Source: JBGOUV01 sp041477815
Lineage (GTDB): Bacteria; Acidobacteriota; Terriglobia; Bryobacterales; JACQDG01
Assembly: GCA_041477815.1 (NCBI GenBank)
Contig: JBGOUV010000164.1
Span: 1 to 14,369 of the forward strand
Length of the DNA stretch: 14,369 nucleotides
Direction of reading: 5' to 3'
Positions 7,127 through 13,548 of this stretch are shown here, piece by piece. The position numbers and the translations under genes are program-made. Numbering within the stretch: the first letter of the stretch is position 1; every line of letters starts with the position of its first letter. A model generated the notes under the pieces. The model worked only from the letters and a program-made list of their open reading frames with translations. It ran no database searches and had not been told where the DNA came from.

Positions 7127-7161
7127 TTCACATGTCTCAAATTGTGACTATAATTATAGTC
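7127..7161 (+). promoter_or_regulatory. Promoter and palindromic operator of the RelE/Phd operon
   Basis: TTCACA (7127-7132) and a perfect TATAAT (7149-7154) are spaced by 16 nt. A perfect 16-bp palindrome, GACTATAATTATAGTC at 7146-7161, contains the -10 box and ends one base before the toxin ATG at 7163. The predicted start point (about 7160-7163) gives a leaderless transcript. The palindrome is the obvious site for Phd/RelE autorepression. Confidence 0.75.
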
Positions 7162-7162
7162 G

Positions 7163-7486
7163 ATGCCGCGCCGGCCCCACTTCGGCCTCGTCTTCTCGCC
7201 AGAGACGATCGCGCATCTCGACGTGATCGAACGCAAGGACCATCGCCTGATCCGAGAGACAATTGATGAACAGTTGCGTTACTTGCCAGACCAAGTAGCC
7301 CGCAATCGTAAGCCATTGGAACAACCTGCTCCTTTCGGCGCCACGTGGGAACTCCGGTTCCGACCCCATAACCGCTTCTGCGTGTTTTACGAAGTCGATC
7401 GGGAGGAACAAGTGGTTGGGGTGCTGGCGATCGGGATCAAGGAGCGGAACAGGCTGTTTATCGGCGGAGAGGAGTTTGAACCATGA
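7163..7486 (+). CDS. RelE/ParE-superfamily toxin (toxin-first operon)
   Basis: 107 residues. The sequence shows the conserved set of this RelE-like subgroup: FSPETIAHLDVIER helix, NRKPLEQP (48-55), WELRF (62-66), RFCVFYEV (71-78) and KERNRLFIGGEE (93-104). Members are ribosome-dependent mRNA interferases or gyrase poisons; which one applies here cannot be told from sequence. It precedes its antitoxin, the reverse of the common order, and overlaps it by ATGA at 7483-7486. No Shine-Dalgarno is present; the TATAAT box lies 8 nt before the ATG, so the message is probably leaderless. Base composition is lower in GC than the flanking genes, consistent with recent acquisition. Confidence 0.9.
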   Translation: MPRRPHFGLVFSPETIAHLDVIERKDHRLIRETIDEQLRYLPDQVARNRKPLEQPAPFGATWELRFRPHNRFCVFYEVDREEQVVGVLAIGIKERNRLFIGGEEFEP

Positions 7487-7773
7487 GAATCGCACCGCTG
7501 GCTGATGTAAAAGCACGGTTTAGCGCCTATTTAGAGCGATGTGAGACGGAAGGGCCCATCGTCATTACACGGAACGGAAGGGCCGTAGGAGTATTGATCG
7601 CCCCGCTGGACGATGACGATTTGGAGATGTTACTGATGGCTCGTTCGCCACGCTTTCAAGCCTTGCTCGACCTATCGCGACGGAGCATCAAGGCGGGCAA
7701 GGGGTTGTCAGAGAAGGAGTTTTGGAAGGCTGTTGCCGGGCGGCATCGGACCTCTACTCCACCGCCACGGTAA
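7483..7773 (+). CDS. Phd/YefM-type antitoxin
   Basis: 96 residues. The N-terminal part, PLADVKARFSAYLER then PIVITRNGRAVGVLIAPLDDDD, is the Phd/YefM DNA-binding fold. The C-terminal helix (MARSPRFQALLDLS, then KGLSEKEFWKAV) is the toxin-binding part. It is translationally coupled to the RelE-like toxin through ATGA. The last residues (GRHRTSTPPPR) are odd for the family: the final codons are antisense to the end of the convergent SBBP gene, overlapping it by 20 bp (7754-7773). The reading frame therefore probably ran past its ancestral end into the neighbour. Role: neutralises the toxin and represses the operon at the 7146-7161 palindrome. Confidence 0.9.
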   Translation: MRIAPLADVKARFSAYLERCETEGPIVITRNGRAVGVLIAPLDDDDLEMLLMARSPRFQALLDLSRRSIKAGKGLSEKEFWKAVAGRHRTSTPPPR

Positions 7774-10700
7774 CCGTGTTGGACGCCACCCCCGCGATGG
7801 ATAGCACCACCGGGATGGCGGGACCGACGGGGGTGGCGTCGAGGACCCGCACGTTGATCTGGTACAGGTCGACGAAGCCGGCGGCTAAGCCGGAGAACAG
7901 CACGGGAGCGGAAACGCCCCCGATGGTTACGGTCGCGGTGTTGGTGGTGGTCGACAGGGGATTGGCGGAGGCGGCGGCCCCGGTGGCGGGCTGGTTCGTA
8001 ACTGCGCCCAGGCCGATGGCGTAGACTTCCAGGAACTCGCCGCGCCTCACCGGGCGCGAGCCCGGGAAGGTGGAGAGGGGCGCGGCGATGGCGCCGGTTC
8101 CGGCCACCAGGATGGCGCCCTGACCGTTGCCGCGCTGGTTGGTGGAAAACAACGCCGGGGCGGAGGGGACCACGGAGATCGCTTGAGGAGAGCTGGTGAC
8201 GCCGCCCGAGGTGACGGTAATGGTGGCCAGGGAGCGTCCCTGGACTTCCCAGGGGAGGGCGAAGTTGATCTGGAAGGGAGAAACGAAGAACAAGGGGGCG
8301 TCGATACCGTCCACCTGCACCGAGGCGCCGCCCAGGGCGGTGGGGAGCGGCACGGTCGCTGCCTGGGTGGTGGCGTTGGCCAGGTTGGACCCGAAGATCG
8401 AGGCGATCGTTCCGGCGGCCAGAGCCTGGGTGGCGAAACTGGCGGCATTGACGATCCCGCCCGCCGAGAGCACCGGCGCTGGAGTAATGGAGAAGGTCAT
8501 CACTACGGAAGAGCCTCCGCCCGGAAACGGGTTGAATACGCTTACTTGGCCGGCGCCGGTGGAAGCGAGGTCGGCGGCGGGAATCAGGGCGCGCAACTGG
8601 GTGTTGCTGATGAAGCTGGTGCTGCGATCGGCGCCGTTCCAGCGCACCACCGAGGTGGGCAGGAACCGCGAGCCGGTAACCGTCAACGTGAGGTCGGGGC
8701 CTCCCGCGGGGATCGTCGCGGGTGAGAGCGCCGCGAGCACGGGAGCCGGATTCACGATGCTGAAGGCGATGGCGTTGGACTCTCCCCCTCCCGGCGGCGC
8801 ATTGAAAACCGTCACCTGGGCGACGCCGGAGGCGTTCAGGTCCGAAGCCGGAATTTGGACGGTGAGCCGGCTGCCGTTGACAAACGTGGTGGGCCGTCCG
8901 GCGCCGTTCCACCGCACCACGGAAGACGGGAGGAAGTTGCTGCCGGTCAGCCCCACGGCCACCCCGGGATCGCCGACGGCGGCGCTGGTCGGAGTGATGG
9001 CGGCAATGGCGGGGGCGGTGGCGCTGCCGATGAAAAAGGAGAGCTCGTTGGAGGCGCCGCCGCCGGGCGGTGGGTTCCTCACCGTGATCTGGGCGGAGCC
9101 GGGGGTCTGGATATCGCCGCCGGAAATCTCGGCCCGCACCTGCGTGCCGCTGACAAAAGTGGTGGGACGGTCGTCGTTGTTCCAGCGCACGACCGCCCCC
9201 GGAATGAAGCTGGAGCCGTTTACCGTCAGGGTGAATCCGAAGTTGCCGGCGGCGATGGAGATGGGACTCAGCGAGGTCAAAACGGGCACCGGGTTCAACT
9301 CCCCGATGCGCACGAGGAACGCGTCGGTGCGGCCGCCCGGGTTGACCTGGAAGGCCCCGGTGGTGACCGGAAAGTTCGGCGAGTTGGTCTCACCGACCAC
9401 GTAAGCCGCTCCCAGGGAGTCGAGGGCTATGGCGTTGGCGCGATCCGTGCCCGAGCCTCCCAGGAAGGTGGAGAACAGCAGCGCCGAGCCGGAGGGGTTC
9501 ATCTCGGTGACGAAAATATCGGCGCAGGGACTGGGACAGGTGCCGCGCCCCGGCAGCGGGTTAACGGTGGGGAAGTTGGGGGAAGAGGTGAAGCCGGTTA
9601 CCCAGGCGTTGCCGGCGGCGTCGGCGGCGATGCCGCCGGGGAAGTCGTCGCCCGAGCCTCCCAGGTAGGTGGAATAGGCCAGGGCGCCGGTGGGGCTGAA
9701 CTTGGCTAGGAACAGATCTTGCGGTCCGAGCAGGAAAGTACTCTGCAGGGGTCCCTGGAGCGGGAAATTGGTGGAGTTGGTTACGCCGGCGACATAGGCG
9801 TTGCCGGCGGGATCGACGGCCACGACGCGGCCCAGGTCACTGCCCCGCCCGCCCAGAAACGTGGAAAACAGCAGGCCCGTACCATTGGGATTCAGCCGGG
9901 TCACAAAGGCGTCGGCGCAGGGCGAGGTGAAGGGCGTAAGACTGGGCGCACAGGTGGCCTGGTGGGCGCCGACTACCGGGAAGTTGGGGGAGTTGGTGAC
10001 TCCGGTGACGTAGGCGCTGCCGCTGGCGTCGACGGCGATGCCGAAGCCCTGGTCGCTGTCATTGCCTCCCAGGTAGGTGGAATAGGACAGGGAGCCCGAG
10101 CTGCCGCCGAGCTTGGCCACGAAAACGTCGGCCTGGCCGTTGGTGAAGGTCTTGAAAGCGCCGCTGGAGGTGGGGAAATTCGAGGAGTTGGTGGTGCCGG
10201 TGACGTAGGCGGAGCCGGCGGAGTCGATGGCGATGGCGGCGCCGGTGTCGTGGCCGTCCCCGCCCAGGTAGGACGCCGAGATGAGCGCGCCGCTGGGATC
10301 GACGCGGGCCACCAGGGCGTCGCTCCCGCCGCGCAGGCCGGAGCCGGCGCCGGGGAAATTGGAGGAGTTGGTGGTGCCGATCAGGTAGAGACTGCCGCTC
10401 GGGTCCACGGCGGCGCCGGCCGCCACGTCGTCGCCCGAGCCCCCCAGGTAGGTCGAGAAGGCGATGCCGCCGCCGGCCGCATTCAGCTTGGTGACAAAAA
10501 TCTCCTTCCCGCCCCGCGGACGCGGCTGGTTGGGTGGGAACAACGGGAAGTTGGTCGAGGTGGTGGTGCCGACGATATACACGTTGCCGCCCGGATCCAG
10601 GGCCACGCCGGCCGCGGAGTCGTCTTCAGCGCCGCCCAGAAGGCTGGCAAAGCGCAGGATGGGGTCGATGAGCAGCGGGCGCGAACGGTCGTAGGCGCCC

Positions 10701-11251
10701 AGACGGAATCCCACCTGCCGTTTGCCCAGCAAGGCGTATTCCCCGGCGATGGGCCGGCCGTCCTGAGAGACGGCGGGACGATGCTGGCGGACCACGCCGC
10801 CGGGGGTTTCGACCAGCAGGTCGCCGTCGGCGGAGAGGCGGATCCGGCGGGCGCCGTCGAACTCCAGGCGGATCCGCGAGGGATCGGCCCCCGGCGCCAA
10901 GGCCAGGTCGTACTCCAGATTCCCCCGGCGGCTGTAGTAGATGACGTCCACTCCCGGATAGATCTGCTCATAACGCACCCGGCCGTAACGCGGTACGCGG
11001 GCGTGGAAGCTGCCCAGATAGTATTGACTATAGGCGGCGAGGGGATCGAGGGGCGCGGTACGCGGGGCGGGGTTGGCTCCGGCGAAGCGCAGCCGCAACG
11101 GGGAGCCGGGGCGGGCCAGGACGGCCTCGTGCGACGTGAGCAGCAGGCTATAGCCCGGTCCGCGCGCCAGGTACCGCACCTGAGGATCCGCCTGCCCCTG
11201 ATTGGGCTCGAAGGCGAGCGTGGACAGTGCCAGCCAGATAAGAGGATTCAT
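7754..11251 (-). CDS. Large exported SBBP-repeat / IPT / TIGR03437 protein
   Basis: 1165 residues from the ATG at 11251 (MNPLIWLALSTLA); a GTG at 11284 would add 11 residues ahead of the signal peptide. A short signal sequence leads to FEPNQGQADPQVRYLARGPG, the conserved opening of acidobacterial SBBP proteins. Residues ~30-200 are a beta-rich N-domain. Seven SBBP repeats (motif YLGG..D...G.A.D..G..Y..G.T.S.NFP) span ~201-630. Three IPT/TIG-like Ig repeats (~652-920) follow, each with VVRWN and NPPPGGGxSN-like elements. A complete TIGR03437 domain closes the protein (~923-1163; INFALPWE, PALFS, LEVYAIGLGAV). Likely a secreted or surface beta-propeller protein; the ligand is unknown. No good Shine-Dalgarno precedes either start. 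The 3' end overlaps the Phd antitoxin gene by 20 bp. Confidence 0.93.
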   Translation of the reverse strand: MNPLIWLALSTLAFEPNQGQADPQVRYLARGPGYSLLLTSHEAVLARPGSPLRLRFAGANPAPRTAPLDPLAAYSQYYLGSFHARVPRYGRVRYEQIYPGVDVIYYSRRGNLEYDLALAPGADPSRIRLEFDGARRIRLSADGDLLVETPGGVVRQHRPAVSQDGRPIAGEYALLGKRQVGFRLGAYDRSRPLLIDPILRFASLLGGAEDDSAAGVALDPGGNVYIVGTTTSTNFPLFPPNQPRPRGGKEIFVTKLNAAGGGIAFSTYLGGSGDDVAAGAAVDPSGSLYLIGTTNSSNFPGAGSGLRGGSDALVARVDPSGALISASYLGGDGHDTGAAIAIDSAGSAYVTGTTNSSNFPTSSGAFKTFTNGQADVFVAKLGGSSGSLSYSTYLGGNDSDQGFGIAVDASGSAYVTGVTNSPNFPVVGAHQATCAPSLTPFTSPCADAFVTRLNPNGTGLLFSTFLGGRGSDLGRVVAVDPAGNAYVAGVTNSTNFPLQGPLQSTFLLGPQDLFLAKFSPTGALAYSTYLGGSGDDFPGGIAADAAGNAWVTGFTSSPNFPTVNPLPGRGTCPSPCADIFVTEMNPSGSALLFSTFLGGSGTDRANAIALDSLGAAYVVGETNSPNFPVTTGAFQVNPGGRTDAFLVRIGELNPVPVLTSLSPISIAAGNFGFTLTVNGSSFIPGAVVRWNNDDRPTTFVSGTQVRAEISGGDIQTPGSAQITVRNPPPGGGASNELSFFIGSATAPAIAAITPTSAAVGDPGVAVGLTGSNFLPSSVVRWNGAGRPTTFVNGSRLTVQIPASDLNASGVAQVTVFNAPPGGGESNAIAFSIVNPAPVLAALSPATIPAGGPDLTLTVTGSRFLPTSVVRWNGADRSTSFISNTQLRALIPAADLASTGAGQVSVFNPFPGGGSSVVMTFSITPAPVLSAGGIVNAASFATQALAAGTIASIFGSNLANATTQAATVPLPTALGGASVQVDGIDAPLFFVSPFQINFALPWEVQGRSLATITVTSGGVTSSPQAISVVPSAPALFSTNQRGNGQGAILVAGTGAIAAPLSTFPGSRPVRRGEFLEVYAIGLGAVTNQPATGAAASANPLSTTTNTATVTIGGVSAPVLFSGLAAGFVDLYQINVRVLDATPVGPAIPVVLSIAGVASNTVTVAVE
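8490..9297 (-). repeat. Three tandem IPT/TIG-like Ig repeats within the large exported protein
   Basis: Each ~90-residue unit runs LSPxSIxAGxxxxTLTVxGSxFxPxxVVRWN, a DLxxxGxAQVTVxNPPPGGG segment and a short SNxxxFSI strand. The units are clearly related at both protein and DNA level, which suggests internal duplication. They link the propeller to the TIGR03437 domain. Confidence 0.8.
9364..10651 (-). repeat. Seven tandem SBBP repeats within the large exported protein
   Basis: Seven units, roughly 55-75 codons apart, each contain an F/YSTYLGG core, a D-G-A-x-D segment and an end of VTGxTNSxNFP. Examples of cores in order: FASLLGG, FSTYLGG, SASYLGG, YSTYLGG, FSTFLGG, YSTYLGG, FSTFLGG. Together they would build one beta-propeller. 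Insertions with paired cysteines (CAPSLTPFTSPCAD and CPSPCAD) occur between units 4-5 and 6-7. Confidence 0.85.
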
Positions 11252-11284
11252 CGCAGTGGAGCCGCCGGCGCGTGGCCAAAGCAC

Positions 11285-11527
11285 CGAACCGCGACCGCAA
11301 GGGAGCGGGTGGACGGAGTTGTGTCACGGGCCGCTAGCGGCGAGCCGGTCGAAGGGACCATCCGATTGAGTATAGTACAGGTGAAGGATCCTGGGGGGAA
11401 CAAGCCGCAGGCGTGTCCTGAGAGTCATCCGTGGCTAAACCGCTCCCCGCGGGGTGGGAGCCACAAATCGTTGATTTTGCGGGACCTATCGACCGCAAAT
11501 TGGCGGGCGGTTTCCTTTTGCCACAGG
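11285..11527. other. Gene-free, hairpin-rich intergenic stretch
   Basis: No convincing reading frame lies here. Visible structure: a 12-bp palindrome GCCGCTAGCGGC (11330-11341); a stem GTGGCT (11431-11436) with AGCCAC (11459-11464) enclosing CTCCC/GGGAG and a CCCCGCGGGG palindrome; and TTTGCGG (11476-11482) with CCGCAAA (11493-11499). The last hairpin competes with a second one, ACCGC (11492-11496) with GCGGT (11507-11511), followed on the plus strand by TTTCCTTTTG. A minus-strand TATACT at 11369-11374 could be a -10 for the SBBP gene, but it has no good -35. I could not match the region to a known riboswitch or tRNA. Confidence 0.5.
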
Positions 11528-12478
11528 CTACGCGGGCCGGATTACGTACAGGGGGTTGAAGTCCTGGCCGGCCCGCCGCTCGGCCATCCAACGCAGCGCC
11601 AGCACCTGGGCCGGATCGGTGAGGCCCTTGGTAACACTATTGCGGATCACCTCCAGGAAGAAGTGCGCGCCGGGGTCGTCGAAGTAGTCGATATCCAGCT
11701 CCAGCAGGGTCCAGTCCGGATGATCGGCGGGCGGCTGGTCGTTTTCGTGGAAGGTTACCTGGAGGTTGGCTTCCGCGTACTGCTTGGCCTTCACGCTGCC
11801 GGTGGCGCCGGGATGCAGGCTCGAATCGGCCGGGACGAACCGCACCTGCTCGCGGGTCTCCGGCGGCTGGCCGAGCTGCCGAATGACCGTGCGGTCGGCC
11901 CAGCAGAAGAACCGATCCTGCTGCATGCGGTCAAAGACGACCTGCCGGAAGAATCCCAGCAACTGCCTGCCGCCGGCGATGGAGGTATTGGCGGCCACGG
12001 TGAGGATATTGAGCAGGCAGGCGGCCGCGGGCGGCTGCTGTTCAAACCGGTCGGTCCAACGGCGGGCGGCGGCATCGGCCGCGGCCAGATCGGAGCTGAG
12101 GACTTGAGGAACCTGCGGGTCGATCGCGGAAAGCCCGTCAAACCGCGCCCGATTGAAGTTGTAAGCGCCGTCGTTGGGGATCAGCAGGACATCCAGAGTG
12201 GTTTCCTGGCCGGCCGCGACCTTCACCGGATGGAAACCCGCCTGCTCGTGGCCCTTGCTGAAGACAATGACGCGATAATTGTCGCCGAAATTGTCGAAAA
12301 CCGGCAGTTTGGTGAGGCGGATGTCCGAAGCGACCCGGAAATCGTCAAACCGCGACCTCTGGTTGCCGTCGAAACAACGATACAGGATCTGGACGCCCGA
12401 GGGGAACGGCTCCCGGTCCCCGTTGAATACACGTACGCGAATAGTGGCCGGGTCCGGTCCTACGCCAGGGGTTGCCAT
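11528..12478 (-). CDS. Cytosolic protein of unknown function with a beta-sandwich N-terminal part
   Basis: 316 residues, no signal peptide and no membrane helix. Residues ~10-100 (ATIRVRVFNGDREPFPSGVQ, then VFDNFGDNYRVIVFSKGHEQ and VKVAAGQETTLDVLLIP) read like a carboxypeptidase-regulatory/transthyretin-type beta-sandwich. The rest is mixed: a helical part with ACLLNILTVAANTSI, FFRQVVFDRMQQDRFFCWAD near 176-195, then LHPGATGSVKAKQYAEANLQVTFHEND and a C-terminal LELDIDYFDDPGAHFFLEVI. A conserved-looking set of Asp, Glu and His lies in the C-terminal third, but no catalytic motif is recognisable. The start is supported by GGAGG 7 nt before the ATG and an extended -10 promoter upstream. No function can be assigned. 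Confidence 0.8.
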   Translation of the reverse strand: MATPGVGPDPATIRVRVFNGDREPFPSGVQILYRCFDGNQRSRFDDFRVASDIRLTKLPVFDNFGDNYRVIVFSKGHEQAGFHPVKVAAGQETTLDVLLIPNDGAYNFNRARFDGLSAIDPQVPQVLSSDLAAADAAARRWTDRFEQQPPAAACLLNILTVAANTSIAGGRQLLGFFRQVVFDRMQQDRFFCWADRTVIRQLGQPPETREQVRFVPADSSLHPGATGSVKAKQYAEANLQVTFHENDQPPADHPDWTLLELDIDYFDDPGAHFFLEVIRNSVTKGLTDPAQVLALRWMAERRAGQDFNPLYVIRPA

Positions 12479-12503
12479 GGTAAGGCCTCCAGAAAGGGAG
12501 AAT

Positions 12504-12519
12504 TGCAGTCACTATATCA
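12504..12519 (-). promoter_or_regulatory. Extended -10 promoter of the 316-residue gene
   Basis: On the minus strand TGATATAGT (12511-12519) is a TGn-extended -10 box. It would start transcription near 12504, leaving a ~26-nt leader that contains GGAGG at 12486-12490. No clear -35 is seen, which is acceptable for an extended -10. Confidence 0.5.
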
Positions 12520-12613
12520 TGATTAGGCGGCATTATCCTGGGAAAATTATTCCGCGCATAGACGCCCGGCAGGCAAAGAAAGCAGAAGATGTTTAGCGGC
12601 CACAGCGACGCCC

Positions 12614-13390
12614 CTACTCGCCCGAGGGCGCGAAGCGGAAGCCCCCCTTTTTGAGGATCTCAATCGCCGCGGCCAGCTCGCCCGAACCCACCCACAGGAA
12701 CACGATCCCGTCCTGGCCGGCGATCGCCGGGAACGCGTCCCGCCCGCGCGCGCCCAGGCAGACCACACCGAAGCTCCCGGTCCGGGCCGGCGCGGTCCTC
12801 TCCCCGGCCCACAGCCCCCGAGCCTTGCGGGCGGCTGCCTGGGCACCCCCCGCCACCGCCTGCTCCTGCTCCTGCGGCGGTAGTGCGGTGAGACGGGAAG
12901 CCGTCGAGACCGGCACCCCGCCGGACTCCACAGCCGCGATGAGTTCGGCGCAGCCGCGGTGCAGCACCTTGCTCGCGTGCATGAGCAGCCTCCGGGATAC
13001 ATTGACTGCGGTCGCTGCCTGGTTGTGTGATTGCAACAACTTAGCGTGGTGCAAATTTGCACCACGAGCCGGACGGTGCTCTTTGAGCATCTTCGCCAAC
13101 CGCGCCGCCACCATCGCCCGTTGCGACTCGTCCAGGTGCCGCCGCCGGAGATTCAAGCTGAGCGACAGCTCCGGCAGCGCCCCCTCGCCCTCCCACTGGA
13201 CAAACCTCGGCTCGACGCCCGCCTGCCGGCAGGCCCGGTACCGGTTCCGGCCGTCCAGGATGCGGCCCTCCGCGTCGACCAGGATCGGCTCGCGCAAACC
13301 GTTCTTACCGATGTCGGCGGCCAACTCCTCGAATGCCGCCCCCTGCAAGAGTGGAAACAGCTCCGCCACCGCATGAAATTCTCGCTCCAT
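12614..13390 (-). CDS. ParB/Srx-fold DNA-binding protein with a degenerate MT-A70-like C-terminus
   Basis: 258 residues. Residues ~10-100 form a ParB-nuclease-type domain: FEELAADIGKNGLREPILVD, RILDGRNRYRACRQAGVEP (signature DGRNRYRA, 46-53) and LSLNLRRRHLDESQRAMVAARLA. A helix-turn-helix-like part follows (~117-145, NQAATAVNVSRRLLMHASKV). The C-terminal ~55 residues, FGVVCLGARGRDAF then GIVFLWVGSGELAAAIEILKKGGFRF, resemble the beginning of MT-A70 adenine methyltransferases (LFLW...L..AL.VI.AWGF). The DPPW catalytic motif is absent and the domain stops early. There is no parA neighbour, so a chromosome-segregation role is unlikely; such proteins are common on mobile DNA. A perfect 22-bp palindrome lies inside the gene. 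A TTGGAC-N17-TATAGA promoter is 14 nt before the ATG. Confidence 0.85.
   Translation of the reverse strand: MEREFHAVAELFPLLQGAAFEELAADIGKNGLREPILVDAEGRILDGRNRYRACRQAGVEPRFVQWEGEGALPELSLSLNLRRRHLDESQRAMVAARLAKMLKEHRPARGANLHHAKLLQSHNQAATAVNVSRRLLMHASKVLHRGCAELIAAVESGGVPVSTASRLTALPPQEQEQAVAGGAQAAARKARGLWAGERTAPARTGSFGVVCLGARGRDAFPAIAGQDGIVFLWVGSGELAAAIEILKKGGFRFAPSGE
13045..13066. repeat. Perfect 22-bp palindrome inside the parB-like gene
   Basis: The half-site is CGTGGTGCAAA and the second half is its exact reverse complement, with no spacer. It covers codons 109-116 (R-G-A-N-L-H-H-A). Those codons (CGT GGT GCA AAT TTG) end in A/T or are otherwise rare for this GC-rich gene, which suggests the DNA sequence itself is selected. 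Some genuine parS sites lie in parB genes, for example in spo0J of Bacillus subtilis, but this sequence differs from the canonical parS. Confidence 0.7.
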
Positions 13391-13404
13391 GTCCCTAGAC
13401 CCCC

Positions 13405-13433
13405 TCTATAATCATTTTACGGGACGGGTCCAA
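13405..13433 (-). promoter_or_regulatory. Possible promoter of the parB-like gene
   Basis: On the minus strand TTGGAC (13428-13433) and TATAGA (13405-13410) are exactly 17 nt apart. The predicted start point leaves a leader of only about 8 nt before the ATG at 13390. The -35 match is only moderate. Confidence 0.35.
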
Positions 13434-13548
13434 GGATAACCGCGTGCGGGCCGGCGGCGAAAAAGCTAACCCTCGCTCGCTCCCACACTTAGGGTGGACA
13501 GGATTTTTTGAAAAGGCCGTGACTGGTCGCCTGGGGGAGGTCTGATCG

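Noticed and set aside
11252..11284. GTG start for the SBBP protein adding 11 residues
   Set aside because: The extension (MLWPRAGGSTA) precedes a typical short signal peptide beginning at the ATG at 11251. Neither start has a good Shine-Dalgarno, so the ATG is preferred but not proven.
11400..11470. Possible tRNA or known riboswitch (TPP-like CTGAGA, c-di-GMP-like GCAAA)
   Set aside because: Only isolated short motifs match. There is no T-arm, no acceptor pairing and no full riboswitch core on either strand.
9719..12526. Plus-strand open frame of 935 codons
   Set aside because: It is antisense to the SBBP protein and the 316-residue protein, crosses a structured non-coding gap, and has the Gly/Ala/Arg-rich composition of a GC-rich shadow frame with no domain.
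13407..13412. Plus-strand TATAAT as promoter of the gene at 13549
   Set aside because: No -35 match at 16-18 nt and the leader would be ~130 nt. The same bases serve better as the minus-strand promoter of the parB-like gene.
13483..13510. CCAC/GTGG hairpin followed by six T as an intrinsic terminator
   Set aside because: The stem is only 4 bp, separated from the T-run, and no plus-strand gene ends just upstream.
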